NCBI RefSeq assembly: GCF_024808255.1
Contig: NZ_JANTYS010000002.1
Span: 62,001 to 126,000, forward strand
DNA: 64,000 bases
Source: Mucilaginibacter dorajii
GTDB taxonomy: Bacteria; Bacteroidota; Bacteroidia; Sphingobacteriales; Sphingobacteriaceae
Direction: 5' to 3'
Below the pieces are notes generated by a model. The model worked only from the letters and a program-made list of their open reading frames with translations, was not told the origin of the DNA and did not search any database. Of this stretch, positions 23,789 to 33,655 are shown one piece after another. Made by a program: the position numbers and the translations under genes. The stretch's first letter is position 1. Every line of letters starts with the position of its first letter.

Positions 23789-24735
23789 GTTTGTGGTATT
23801 TCTTGTTTCAGGTTCTTGAACATATCGGTCACCATGGCACTCAGGTCGTATTGCGGCTGCCAGCCCCAATCGTTCCGGGCATACCGGTCATCAACGCTGG
23901 CAGGCCAGCTTTCCGCGATCAGTTGACGTGCATCAGGTTGATAATACATTTTGAAAGTCGGCAGATGCTTCCCGATTTCCTGGGCTAACTGTTCCGGCGC
24001 AAAACTTAAAGCATGTATATTGTAGCCAGTTCTTACAGTGAGCCTTTCAGCGGGCGCATCCATCAATTGTAAAGTCGCTCTGACTGCATCCTCCATATAC
24101 ATCATAGGCAGCGTGGTATGTGGTTTCAGAAAACAGGTATATTGACGAAACCTCAATGCCTGATAGAAAATATCAACCGCGTAATCTGTCGTGCCACCAC
24201 CTGGAGGAGCGGAATGGCTAATTAGGCCTGGATACCGGATACTACGCACATCGACACCATATAGATCATGATAATATTTACTCCACAATTCACCGGCAAC
24301 TTTACTGATACCGTAAACGGTTGACGGTTCGGTAATGGCGTGCTGCGGGCTGAAGGCTTTCGGGCCATTCGCACCAAATACGGCAATGCTGCTGGGCCAA
24401 AACACTTTCAAACCGTCTGTTTTAGCAATATCCAGCACATTAAGCAATCCCTGCATATTTAAGTCCCATGACTTTAAGGGATGTTTTTCAGCTGTAGCAG
24501 ATAAAGTTGCTGCCAAATGGTAAACCTGTGTGATCTTCTCCTTTAAAATCAGTGTGTGCAGGGTATGTCTGTCCAATACGTTTAATTGAACGTAAGGACG
24601 GATAGTAAACGGTGTATCGTTTAATAGCTTAACATCCGAAGCAAGGACATTTTCAGCACCGTTGACCTTTCTCAAGGCCGCACAAAGCTCTGTTCCGATC
24701 TGCCCGCAGGCACCTATGATTAATATTTTACTCAT
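23785..24735 (-). CDS. NAD-dependent epimerase/dehydratase, probable L-threonine 3-dehydrogenase (SDR type)
   Basis: A 316-aa extended SDR. The Rossmann start is ILIIGACGQIGTEL (G-x-x-G-x-x-G) and the catalytic pair is YGISK (Tyr/Lys, about 142-146) with Ser in WPSSIAVFG. RYPGLISHSAPPGGGTTDYAV matches the SDR-type L-threonine dehydrogenases closely. These oxidise L-threonine to 2-amino-3-ketobutyrate. It is cargo of the ICE, between a GNAT gene (49 nt upstream) and the 28-aa peptide. Confidence 0.78.
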   Translation of the reverse strand: MSKILIIGACGQIGTELCAALRKVNGAENVLASDVKLLNDTPFTIRPYVQLNVLDRHTLHTLILKEKITQVYHLAATLSATAEKHPLKSWDLNMQGLLNVLDIAKTDGLKVFWPSSIAVFGANGPKAFSPQHAITEPSTVYGISKVAGELWSKYYHDLYGVDVRSIRYPGLISHSAPPGGGTTDYAVDIFYQALRFRQYTCFLKPHTTLPMMYMEDAVRATLQLMDAPAERLTVRTGYNIHALSFAPEQLAQEIGKHLPTFKMYYQPDARQLIAESWPASVDDRYARNDWGWQPQYDLSAMVTDMFKNLKQEIPQT

Positions 24736-24783
24736 TCAGATATGATATGCTGTCGTTTATTTTTTTATTAGTTATGGAAAAAA

Positions 24784-25323
24784 TTAATTTGTCAATTCGT
24801 CCCATTCTGAAACTTGATCTTCGCTATCGATGATTCCAAGTTTTTGAAAGGCATCCCTTGGCGATCCATCTTTCAGATAAATGACGCCGCAATAGGTAAA
24901 GCCATATTTCCGCAAAAAATACTGCACTGGTCTGTTCTCCTTATGTGTATCCACTTTAATGTTGCCAATCTTAGTAAAAGCAAAATCAAAAACCGCTTGA
25001 GCGATACCTTTTACTTTTCTTCCCGAAGCCAGGCGATGAAGAACGCCATAAGGTTTGTCATCCAGCCACTTACCGTTTTCAATTACCTTATAGTTAGGAT
25101 CAGGCTCTATACCAATTGCCAAGCTGAAATAGCCGACGATAATTCCTTTAGCCGTGCAAACAAAAGCCTCCGCGCGACTAATGTCGTTTAAAATAATACT
25201 CCTGGAAGGATAACCATTCGTCCATTGCGCCAAGTTGTCGTTCTCTCTCATAATTGCTCGCCCTTCGGATATAACTTCCATGATCATATTTATATCGGTT
25301 AGGTCTGCTTTTTTGATTTCCAT
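24784..25323 (-). CDS. GNAT-family N-acetyltransferase
   Basis: A 179-aa protein starting MEIKKADLTDI. The GNAT core is visible: an IIVGYFSLAIG strand, RLASGRKVKGIAQAVFDFAF in the acetyl-CoA loop region, KVDTHKENRPVQYFLRKYGF and CGVIYL. It acetylates an unknown small molecule or protein amine. It is the first gene of a three-gene leftward group. The 285 bp downstream to 25,608 show only weak hairpins. Confidence 0.82.
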   Translation of the reverse strand: MEIKKADLTDINMIMEVISEGRAIMRENDNLAQWTNGYPSRSIILNDISRAEAFVCTAKGIIVGYFSLAIGIEPDPNYKVIENGKWLDDKPYGVLHRLASGRKVKGIAQAVFDFAFTKIGNIKVDTHKENRPVQYFLRKYGFTYCGVIYLKDGSPRDAFQKLGIIDSEDQVSEWDELTN

Positions 25324-25608
25324 TAATATGTTCTAAATTGAATAAAAAGGCCGCCAACGCACCTGATTGATATTGGCCATTAGTTGAGGATAACCGCTTC
25401 GTAGGTTGAGTTGGCTCCGCATAAAGGGCTCCACAACTTCTATGGGCGTTTATCATAAACTTGTTTTCAAATTGTCAATATGCCCCATTTCGGGATTCTA
25501 CCTTCTTGTCGTTTAATAAAGCAGGGCTTTACCTCGCGCATTGCTCCTGCTTAACCAATTTTACCTTTTAATGACCGGGAACATTGCCCGGGGTTACAGA
25601 TAAGCTCA

Positions 25609-28491
25609 TTAAGGTTGTCCCTGTGTTTTTTCCGGCAGCAATACCAGGCGGATATAATTATCCCAGCTGAGATATTGATTAGCAGCATTTTTTACACTCG
25701 TAGGTGAAATTTTGTCCAGTAGAGAAGCGTACTGATCCTGTTCATCCAGCGCATCCCCATTCTGCAATTGGGTGTCGAGATAATGTAACCAGTAGGCGTT
25801 GGTTTTCAATTGTGTTTCCTGCTGTCTGCGTTCCTCTGCTTTGTATTTGTCGATATTCCCTTGCGGTGGCCCCTCTGTTTTTAATTTCCTGATCTCATTC
25901 AAAGTGGAAGCGATCAGTTTATCTACGTTCTTCGGGGCGCATCCGAACGCGATTACGAAACTGTAGCGCCCATGCGGATATTTAACGGATGAAGCTTGTG
26001 CACTGGGGGAGTAAACGCCGCCTTCGTCTTCGCGCAGGCGTTCCAGTAGGCGGAACTCCAGGGTTTCTTTCAGGGCATCAAGCTGGATGGTGTTTGCCAA
26101 ACTATAATCAAAGGGGCCTGAAAATACCAGGCGCACGGTGGCTTTGTTCTCGCTGCCTTTGTAAATATTCTTTTCAATTTTGCCAGGCGGAATATGAATA
26201 CCTAAATCTTTTGCCTGTTCATGGCTGTTGGTTGCAGGTAAAGCGCCTAAATATTTTTCAAGCAGAGGCTTAATCGTATTGACATCAAAACTTCCCACGA
26301 AAGTAAATGTAAACCCGGATGCATCAGCGAAACGTTCTTTGTAGATGGCATAAGCCCGGTCAAGACTGATCTGGTCGAGTTTTTCGATGCTAGGCCCGGT
26401 GCGGCGAACGTTATAATTGCCTAAGATCGCTGATACGGAATCCTGAAATACCATAACCGGGTCAAGACCCCGGTTGGTCAGACTTGCTTTTGATTGTTCA
26501 ATGATTCCCCGGAAGATGGCGGTATCTTTTCTTGGTGATGTAAATTGTGCATATAGCAATTGCAGGGCAATTTCCAGGTCTTTGGGAACAGCTCCTCCTT
26601 TGAAACCCTGTATCCTGTCGCTGATCAGGGGCTGTACCTGTAATTGTTTGCCTGAAAGGAATTTTTGTAATTGGTTCAGGTCGTAATTTCCCGCGCCGAA
26701 GTTGGCTACAATGCCGGCGGCATTTGCAGCGCTTTGGTAATCCGCATCTATATAAACAGATGTGCCTCCCGGTTCAAAGGCGCTGAACAGGATCTCGTTG
26801 TTCTTAAAATCAGTGGGTTTCAGAAATACTTTGACACCGTTACTTAAAATCAGTGTAGTGATATTTAATTTTGCATCTTTTTGTTCCGAAACTATTTTTC
26901 CGGGTAAGGGTTCAGCACTTAGCAATCCGGCTTTGTTTACCTCGTCATTATAAGGCTCCAGTTTTTCCTGTTCTACTGCTTTGATCCATTGGTTCATGGT
27001 CGCCTCATTCGGGAGGGCGGTTTTATCTTTATTCGGGGCTAATACCAGGATATCACGATTGGTTTCTCTGATATAGGTTTTGGTTAAAGCATTTACTTCA
27101 AACAAGCTGATACCCGGCATTTGCTGTTGCGCAATTTGGTACTCTTTACTAATGCCCGGCGCGGCGACTGCGTTCAGAAAGTATTGCAGGTATTGTTTAA
27201 CAAAAGCCTCGGATTGGGTTTTATCTTTCTCCTTAAAACTGGTTTCCATTTGGCTGAGATAGGCTTGTTTAGCCCGGTCGAGTTCAGTTTGTGTAAATCC
27301 AAATAGTTTCGTTCTTTGCGTTTCCCTCCATACGGCTTTAAACCCTTTTTCCAGTTCACCAGGTTTGGCTACTACAGATACGCCGAAAGCATCCAATCCG
27401 CCAAGAAACGGTTCAATCCCCCCCGAACCCTGCACAAAAGGCGGGGTGGCTTGTTGTGATAATTCAGCATAACGCTGGCTGAGCATCTGGTTAAACAGTT
27501 CATGGATAATGCATTGCCGGTAATCGTTTTCAGTGCGTAATTTAGGGGCAGTATGTTTGATGAGTACCTCCGCCACGGTCGCGCTCATTTCTTTATCGGT
27601 TACTGCGATAAATTGGTTCTTTCCAGTTAAGAGTATGGTATATTTCGTCCTTACTTTTTCTTTAAGAGGATTTTTGAGGTCTGCGAATTTAGCCTTGATG
27701 GTTTGCTCCATTTGCTTGACATCAATATCGCCTACCACAATCAATGCCTGGAGGTCGGGTCGGTACCAGTCATGGTAATAACGGCGGATTACTTCCGGCT
27801 TAAATTGGGTCAGTATTTCTTCCTGCCCGATAGGTAAGCGCGATGCGTAACGCGAACCGTTCAGGATCACCGGCCAGTATTGCCTTTGCATTCTTTCCTG
27901 CGCCCCCATGCCCAGCCGTTTTTCTTCGAGCACCACACCACGTTCCTTATCGATCTCTACAGGATCAAGCGTGGCCTCCTGCGCCCAGTCCCTCATGATT
28001 TGTATCCCATTTTTCAGTATTTCAAGGTTGTCGGTGGGTAATGGTAACTGGTAGACAGTTTCATCAAAGTTGGTATAAGCATTCAGGTCGGCACCGAAAC
28101 GAACGCCTGATTTTTGCAGGTAATTCACCAGTTCATTCTTGGGAAAATGTTTGGTCCCGTTAAAGCTCATGTGTTCCATGAAATGCGCCAGTCCTTGTTG
28201 ATCATCCGTTTCCAGCACCGAACCCACTTTGTTGGCCATGTAAAAAACGACCCGGTTCTTTGGTTCTTCGTTGTGGCGGATATAGTAGGTAAAACCGTTC
28301 GGCAGTTTGCCTGTCCTAACCGCAGGGTCCAGCGGCAGGATGCGTTCGGGTGAACCGGTGGTGTTCTTATTTTTCCAGTTGGCCTGTGCTAAGGCCTGCT
28401 GGTTTAAGGTCATTAAACCCAACCAACTCCCCAATACCAGGCCCGCACAGGCCATCCGGATTTTTATTTTATTCATGCTGTTCTTCTTCAT
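25609..28491 (-). CDS. M16-family zinc peptidase (periplasmic, two-domain)
   Basis: About 960 aa from MKKNSMNKIK, chosen because a signal peptide ends QQALAQ; an upstream in-frame ATG would add 21 residues. The inverted zinc motif HFMEH (H103, E106, H107) is in GLAHFMEHMSFNGTKH. The second half repeats the M16 fold without zinc ligands, as in PqqL-like peptidases. It probably degrades imported or periplasmic peptides. It is the last gene of the uptake cluster. Confidence 0.9.
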   Translation of the reverse strand: MKKNSMNKIKIRMACAGLVLGSWLGLMTLNQQALAQANWKNKNTTGSPERILPLDPAVRTGKLPNGFTYYIRHNEEPKNRVVFYMANKVGSVLETDDQQGLAHFMEHMSFNGTKHFPKNELVNYLQKSGVRFGADLNAYTNFDETVYQLPLPTDNLEILKNGIQIMRDWAQEATLDPVEIDKERGVVLEEKRLGMGAQERMQRQYWPVILNGSRYASRLPIGQEEILTQFKPEVIRRYYHDWYRPDLQALIVVGDIDVKQMEQTIKAKFADLKNPLKEKVRTKYTILLTGKNQFIAVTDKEMSATVAEVLIKHTAPKLRTENDYRQCIIHELFNQMLSQRYAELSQQATPPFVQGSGGIEPFLGGLDAFGVSVVAKPGELEKGFKAVWRETQRTKLFGFTQTELDRAKQAYLSQMETSFKEKDKTQSEAFVKQYLQYFLNAVAAPGISKEYQIAQQQMPGISLFEVNALTKTYIRETNRDILVLAPNKDKTALPNEATMNQWIKAVEQEKLEPYNDEVNKAGLLSAEPLPGKIVSEQKDAKLNITTLILSNGVKVFLKPTDFKNNEILFSAFEPGGTSVYIDADYQSAANAAGIVANFGAGNYDLNQLQKFLSGKQLQVQPLISDRIQGFKGGAVPKDLEIALQLLYAQFTSPRKDTAIFRGIIEQSKASLTNRGLDPVMVFQDSVSAILGNYNVRRTGPSIEKLDQISLDRAYAIYKERFADASGFTFTFVGSFDVNTIKPLLEKYLGALPATNSHEQAKDLGIHIPPGKIEKNIYKGSENKATVRLVFSGPFDYSLANTIQLDALKETLEFRLLERLREDEGGVYSPSAQASSVKYPHGRYSFVIAFGCAPKNVDKLIASTLNEIRKLKTEGPPQGNIDKYKAEERRQQETQLKTNAYWLHYLDTQLQNGDALDEQDQYASLLDKISPTSVKNAANQYLSWDNYIRLVLLPEKTQGQP

Positions 28492-28592
28492 TTTAAATTT
28501 AAAAAACGGGGAACCGGAGTTCAGGCGGTCCCCGCTGTTCTCGAAATTGATCATTTGCTTACTCGCTAAGCTTCATTACCTGGTAAGTTTCC

Positions 28593-28622
28593 AATAAAGG
28601 CACCCCGCTATGCGGGATACCT
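28593..28622 (-). terminator. Terminator after galM
   Basis: Read leftward: GGTATCCCGC / GCGGGGTGCC around ATA, followed by TTTATT. A moderate stem; it may allow readthrough into the M16 gene. Confidence 0.5.
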
Positions 28623-28675
28623 TCACACTTTTTTAAAAACCATAATTATCGTATGGCTGCTCACCAGGAGCTTCT

Positions 28676-29809
28676 TTATTTAACTATACCAAACTGGTAT
28701 ATAGAATGACTTTGATACACTTCTCCTGGCTTTAAGACCGTGGAAGGAAATGATGGTTGGTTCGGGCTGTCCGGGAAATGCTGGGTCTCCAAACAAAAGG
28801 CAGTTCGGAAATCATCCTGCCCCTCGCGCATCTTGTTTTTTGACTGCATAAAATTGCCCGAATAGAATTGAAGCCCTGGTTCATCCGTGTACACCTGCAT
28901 TAATATCCCGCTTTTATCACCGACAACTTTTGCTATGGGCGTGCTCTGGCTGTGCGAGTTCAGGACAAAATTATGGTCATAGCCTTTGCCGTTTTTTAAC
29001 TGCACATGGTTATCATTAATCCGCGTACCGATGGTTGTTGACCTGGAAAAATCAAATGGCGTGCCTTTAACCCGTTCTATTTTCCCAGTCGGTATTAAAA
29101 CCTCATCAACCGGGGTATAATCATTTGCATTGATAAACAGCTGGTGTTGGCTGATGGTGCCGCTTCCTTCGCCGTTCAGATTGAAAAAGGCGTGATTGGT
29201 GAGGTTCACTATCGTGGTTTGGTCGGTACCGGCTTCGTAATCCAGCTTTAATTCGTTGGCAGCCGTAAGTGTATAGGTAACCTTTACTTTTAGTGTACCG
29301 GGAAAACCTTGTTCGCCTGCTGGGGAAACATAGCTTAACACCAAAGTGCTATCGCCATTTTGAACTGCGTCAAATACGCGGTGCTGAAAACCGAACTTGC
29401 CGCCATGTAGCGTGTTTGGCCCATTATTAACCGAAAGTTGGTACTGTTTTCCATCCAATTGAAATTGGCCTTTAGCAATCCGGTTGCCATAGCGTCCGAT
29501 GGTTGCCCCGAAGTAGGGTTCGGTGCTGTTAATATAGCCGTCAAGTCCGTCAAATCCCCACACTACGCTTGTGGGCACATCATCTTTATCCGGGACGATG
29601 AGCGATACCAGCCGCCCGCCGTAATTGGTGATGGCGGCGGTCATGCCTTTTCCATTACTCAGGATATAGAGGGCTGTATTTTTTCCGTCCGCAATATGAC
29701 GGAAATTTTCGGGATCGGGCATTAATTTCATATCAGTTTTTCGCTGTACCGCCCAGGCTGCAGCAAAGATTGCTACCACCAGGACAATGGGCATATATTT
29801 TTTAATCAT
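28676..29809 (-). CDS. galM: Aldose 1-epimerase (mutarotase), exported
   Basis: A 377-aa protein with an N-terminal signal or anchor (MPIVLVVAIFAAAWAVQ). Family motifs: ITNYGGRLVSLIVPD, FGATIGRYGNRIAKGQF, NNGPNTLHGGKFGF with the catalytic His, and LTNHAFFNLNGEGSG. It interconverts alpha and beta anomers of sugars, here outside the cytoplasm, fitting sugar release by the GH2 gene. It starts 8 nt after the thioredoxin-like gene ends. Confidence 0.92.
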   Translation of the reverse strand: MIKKYMPIVLVVAIFAAAWAVQRKTDMKLMPDPENFRHIADGKNTALYILSNGKGMTAAITNYGGRLVSLIVPDKDDVPTSVVWGFDGLDGYINSTEPYFGATIGRYGNRIAKGQFQLDGKQYQLSVNNGPNTLHGGKFGFQHRVFDAVQNGDSTLVLSYVSPAGEQGFPGTLKVKVTYTLTAANELKLDYEAGTDQTTIVNLTNHAFFNLNGEGSGTISQHQLFINANDYTPVDEVLIPTGKIERVKGTPFDFSRSTTIGTRINDNHVQLKNGKGYDHNFVLNSHSQSTPIAKVVGDKSGILMQVYTDEPGLQFYSGNFMQSKNKMREGQDDFRTAFCLETQHFPDSPNQPSFPSTVLKPGEVYQSHSIYQFGIVK

Positions 29810-29817
29810 AAGATATT

Positions 29818-30861
29818 CTATAGTAATTGTCTATTATATATCCCTCTTATTGTATACCCAGAGCCGTTATCTCTTACCAGCCGGGAGATGGTCAGAATTT
29901 TCCCGTCAGCGGAAAGATCCCATATATCCTTCACTATATACTCCAGCTCCAGTCTATTCAGGAAACTATATTCCGCGTATTCCACCAAACTCTGATCATC
30001 ACCCGGATAAAGCACCACGGTTTTGTTGCGCTGGCTGCTTTTTAATAGAATTGATTCTGGCGTTCCCGAAAAGTTGAGGTCGATAGTCGATTGAATCAAT
30101 TCTCCAGAACGGCCGCGGGTCGTTCTCGACAAATGAATACCCGAAGTGCCTTGTTTAACAGATAGCGAAGTACACATCACGTTTTTAGGCAGGTTTCCAA
30201 AATTTGTCTGAGTTGTATCCAGCACCCAGTAGCCGCTAAAATCGAGTTTCGGTTTGAACGGGGGGATCTTACCCATAACGCTAAGCTCATCGATACCCAA
30301 AATCTTTCTCGCCATGACTGCCCGCCCCATTTTTTCAGCTTGGATGGCCAGGGTTTCCAAAAAGGCAGGGGCACGTTTACCGGCAAAATACTGATTTAGT
30401 AAATGATTATATTGCTTTCCGGGATCTAAAGCCTCTTTCAAAAAGTACATCAGGGCATCTGCCTCCTGGTACCCGGCCATCCTTGCAACCGGTTCGCCTT
30501 CCGGGTTGAAGACCATCAGAGTTGGCAAGGCTGTTACCGACAGCTCAGCAGATAATTGCCTGGCATCCGAATACCACATTTTCGTATACTCGTCGTCCTT
30601 TGCGGTCTGATCTGTTTGCACCTTGATGGCAAGAAATCGCGCCTGAACAAACTCGCCAAGTATTGTATTAGGATAAACGGCATTCTCCATAGATCGGCAA
30701 GGGCCACACCAGGTAGCCATAAAATCGACAAAAATGTATTTATTTTCTGTCTTTGCTTTCGCTTTTAGTTGACTCCAAGATAACTGGTGGTCAAAGCGTA
30801 CTTGTGCCTGAGCAGATAAACTGCCTAGCGTCAGGATAATGGCTAATAGCTTTTTTTTCAT
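29818..30861 (-). CDS. Thioredoxin-fold protein, exported
   Basis: A 347-aa protein starting MKKKLLAIILTLG with a signal peptide ending SAQAQ. The thioredoxin domain at 30-140 carries WCGPC (FMATWCGPCRSMENAV) and cis-Pro in SVTALPTLMVF. The C-terminal 150 residues form a beta-rich domain of unknown role. The ATG lies 11 nt inside the 3' side of the GH2 gene. It is probably a disulfide reductase or chaperone for secreted proteins of the cluster. Confidence 0.82.
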   Translation of the reverse strand: MKKKLLAIILTLGSLSAQAQVRFDHQLSWSQLKAKAKTENKYIFVDFMATWCGPCRSMENAVYPNTILGEFVQARFLAIKVQTDQTAKDDEYTKMWYSDARQLSAELSVTALPTLMVFNPEGEPVARMAGYQEADALMYFLKEALDPGKQYNHLLNQYFAGKRAPAFLETLAIQAEKMGRAVMARKILGIDELSVMGKIPPFKPKLDFSGYWVLDTTQTNFGNLPKNVMCTSLSVKQGTSGIHLSRTTRGRSGELIQSTIDLNFSGTPESILLKSSQRNKTVVLYPGDDQSLVEYAEYSFLNRLELEYIVKDIWDLSADGKILTISRLVRDNGSGYTIRGIYNRQLL

Positions 30862-30869
30862 AATTCTTC

Positions 30870-33527
30870 TTATTTCCAAGTCGGCGCCCCCTTCTCCATC
30901 TTTGCGAGCGCATCCTTGTATTCCTGCTGGTCCGGTAAAAGTTTGAGTGCCTCCTTTTCTAAAGCAATCGCTTCCTCAATTCGGCCTAATTTATATAATA
31001 CATGGGCTTTCGTGTCCAAAGAGTAATGCAGATCCGGGTCTTTGGTCTTTCTTTCAATATCCTTATCGATCCATCGAAGCGCTTTGATCAACTGGCCTTG
31101 ATCGTTGCTATAGACAAAGGTGTACCAAGCCCAGAGGTTGTAGGAGCCCGCGTTGAACCGGTCGTCATAAGTGGTAGCAATTTCAACAAAGGGGTTCAAC
31201 GCGTTTTGATCTTTTTCAATAAGTTTGCCGAGATAAAATACCACTGCATTCCCGATTACAAACTCGCCGTCTGTTTGAGGATATTTCTTAAGAATTGCAT
31301 CTATAGCCGACCAGTCAGGTTTGTCATTAAGAAGGGGTTTAACTTCATCATTGAAAATGATCTCCTGGACTTTATAAGCGGCACGGCGGTTTCCTAATAC
31401 GGATTCCGCCTTAGCAAGATTATTGATCATCAGACCGAAAGCAGGTGAGTCCTCATGAATGGTATATCTAACTATGAATTGCAAGTTCGTTTCCAAAAAA
31501 GGATTCTTCAGTTGCCTGACATATTCATTGCAAAAAAATTCAGTCTTGGAAATATCTTTTTGCTGTCCTGCCATAATGGTTAGGCTTCTGAGCAACACTG
31601 AATCGCGTTTACCAGCTTCAAATGCAGCCTGACGCTCTTGGTAACTTTTACTTTCGTCTTTTACCGGCTTGAGTTCAAGTCCCTGTGTCGCGACGGCATA
31701 ACTAGTAGTTGGAGGATTGAGTTTGGCCTGTATCTTTCGGATGGTTTCGAGCGGCAACTTACTCAATTCTCGATCATAGGTCATCAGCCCGTTCTGCTCC
31801 GACTCCACGTCATAAGGCTGGGTGTAGATAGAACCTGACAAACCGTGTTGCTTCAAACGTACCAATATATTGATCATTGATTCGAATTGGCTTTCCATTT
31901 GCTTGGGTGTAACCAGCCCGTCATACCCCCAACCCACAACCAGGTCATCCCAGAGGTGCCCCTCAATTGGTACCCCGATGCCTCCGAATTCACCGCAGAC
32001 CTGCGCCTTTCCAGACTGTTTGATACTCATCATTGGATTAGGATAGCTGTGCACATCGGTCATATCCGCATTTACATAAGCATTGGGACTTGGACTCCGC
32101 AATTGTTCGTTAACGTATAAATATTCGCCGGAATGGCCGTTTACTATCCTACTTGGGTCAGTTTCTTTTACCCACTTGGTCAGCCTTTCCTGGTCATATT
32201 GCCCCCATTTTTCGTTGAACAACACCCAGGTGGTAATCGAAGGATAGTTATGCAATTGTTCCAACGTCTCTTTACATTGTTGCTCAAATGCTGCCTTTGC
32301 ACCTTCTGGTAAATTTTGATTGGGATTAACCATGTCCTGCCACACCAGCATACCTATTTTATCAGCATCATAGTACCACCTGGCAGGTTCTACCTTGATG
32401 TGTTTGCGGATCGTATTAAAGCCCATGGCTTTAATCGCTTTGATATCAAAGGCCAGTGCTTCATCCGTTGGTGCGGTATACAGCCCTTCTGGCCAAAAGC
32501 CCTGGTCTAATACGCCTAAGTTATAATAAGGCTCATTGTTCAGGCTGATACGGTCGATCCCCTTATTATCTTTTTGGATGGAGATCTTTCTCATCCCGAA
32601 ATAGCTTTTTACTTCGTCTACGATTTTGCCATACTGTTTTAACCTGACCGTCAGATCATACAAAAAAGGATGGTCGGGAGACCACAGCCGCGCGTTGGGC
32701 ATTTTAAGATACACACTGTTTTCGTCATTATGTTTGCCATGCCATATGGCAACCTGCTTGCCATTGGTTGTTACTATTGCATCGATTTGCTGGTTGGCTT
32801 TTGCATCGTTCAAGGTTACGTTTAAACGTAACTCTCCTTTATCAATATCTGGTGTGGTCTTGATTGCTGTGATATAAGTCCGCGGTACGTTTTCCAGCCA
32901 GACGGTCTGCCATATCCCTGAACTTGGTGTGTAATAGATACTCCCCGGATTAAGCACTTGTTTGCCGTGCGGGCCAATTCCCCTATCGCTAGGATCGAAT
33001 ACTTTTACAACAATTTCGTTAGTTCCTTTTTTTAACTTGTCGGTAATATCCACGGTAAATGCGGTGTAACCACCAGAATGGCTGCCGGCTTCCTGGCCAT
33101 TGATGAATATAGTCGCCTGCCAATCTACCGCGCCGAAATGGAGGAGAGTTTTAGCCCAACTACTGCCTGAAGGGGAAGTAAAAGTTCTTTTATACCAAAG
33201 GTTCTCGTCCGGCTGAAGCCCCTTCATGACTCCTGACAGGGCAGATTCGATGGGATAAGGCACCAATATATTTTTATCATAAGAGGTGGGCTGCTCCTCT
33301 TTTTTGGTGATCGCATAACTCCATAACCCGTTCAGGTTAGTCCAGTTTTTCCGGGTCATATTCGGACGCGGATAGCCTTCATGAGTATGCATCTGGTTCA
33401 CTTCTTTTGCCCAGCGTGTCTGTAGTACCACCGGCTTCATTTGCCAGCTTTGCTGCGCATATACTACCCCCGTCATTGCTGCTGTCAAAAGCAGCAATAG
33501 ATTAATTTTTTTCATCATTCTTTTCAT
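30870..33527 (-). CDS. GH2 glycoside hydrolase with C-terminal helical repeat domain
   Basis: An 885-aa protein with a signal peptide ending GVVYAQ. The GH2 sugar-binding domain is at about 60-215, the Ig-like domain to 310 and the TIM barrel to about 610. Catalytic acid E439 is in TTWVLFNEKWG; the nucleophile is probably E513 in VCGEFGG. The C-terminal 240 residues are helical with TPR-like segments, unusual for GH2. It is predicted to act on beta-galactoside- or beta-glucuronide-type substrates in the periplasm; substrate unknown. Confidence 0.88.
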   Translation of the reverse strand: MKRMMKKINLLLLLTAAMTGVVYAQQSWQMKPVVLQTRWAKEVNQMHTHEGYPRPNMTRKNWTNLNGLWSYAITKKEEQPTSYDKNILVPYPIESALSGVMKGLQPDENLWYKRTFTSPSGSSWAKTLLHFGAVDWQATIFINGQEAGSHSGGYTAFTVDITDKLKKGTNEIVVKVFDPSDRGIGPHGKQVLNPGSIYYTPSSGIWQTVWLENVPRTYITAIKTTPDIDKGELRLNVTLNDAKANQQIDAIVTTNGKQVAIWHGKHNDENSVYLKMPNARLWSPDHPFLYDLTVRLKQYGKIVDEVKSYFGMRKISIQKDNKGIDRISLNNEPYYNLGVLDQGFWPEGLYTAPTDEALAFDIKAIKAMGFNTIRKHIKVEPARWYYDADKIGMLVWQDMVNPNQNLPEGAKAAFEQQCKETLEQLHNYPSITTWVLFNEKWGQYDQERLTKWVKETDPSRIVNGHSGEYLYVNEQLRSPSPNAYVNADMTDVHSYPNPMMSIKQSGKAQVCGEFGGIGVPIEGHLWDDLVVGWGYDGLVTPKQMESQFESMINILVRLKQHGLSGSIYTQPYDVESEQNGLMTYDRELSKLPLETIRKIQAKLNPPTTSYAVATQGLELKPVKDESKSYQERQAAFEAGKRDSVLLRSLTIMAGQQKDISKTEFFCNEYVRQLKNPFLETNLQFIVRYTIHEDSPAFGLMINNLAKAESVLGNRRAAYKVQEIIFNDEVKPLLNDKPDWSAIDAILKKYPQTDGEFVIGNAVVFYLGKLIEKDQNALNPFVEIATTYDDRFNAGSYNLWAWYTFVYSNDQGQLIKALRWIDKDIERKTKDPDLHYSLDTKAHVLYKLGRIEEAIALEKEALKLLPDQQEYKDALAKMEKGAPTWK

Positions 33528-33655
33528 TTTGATCTTCTATTTTCTTTTTGTTTGTGCATAGCTCACGCATGGGCATGCTCTACAATAGCATTCCCCGCGC
33601 TTGGTTTATATCCTTTTATTTTAGCTTAATTTCTTTTGTTTATTCCCTTTTTCAA

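Noticed and set aside
25178-25456. Minus-strand frame upstream of and overlapping the GNAT gene
   Set aside because: Overlaps the true gene in another frame and shows no protein-like pattern.
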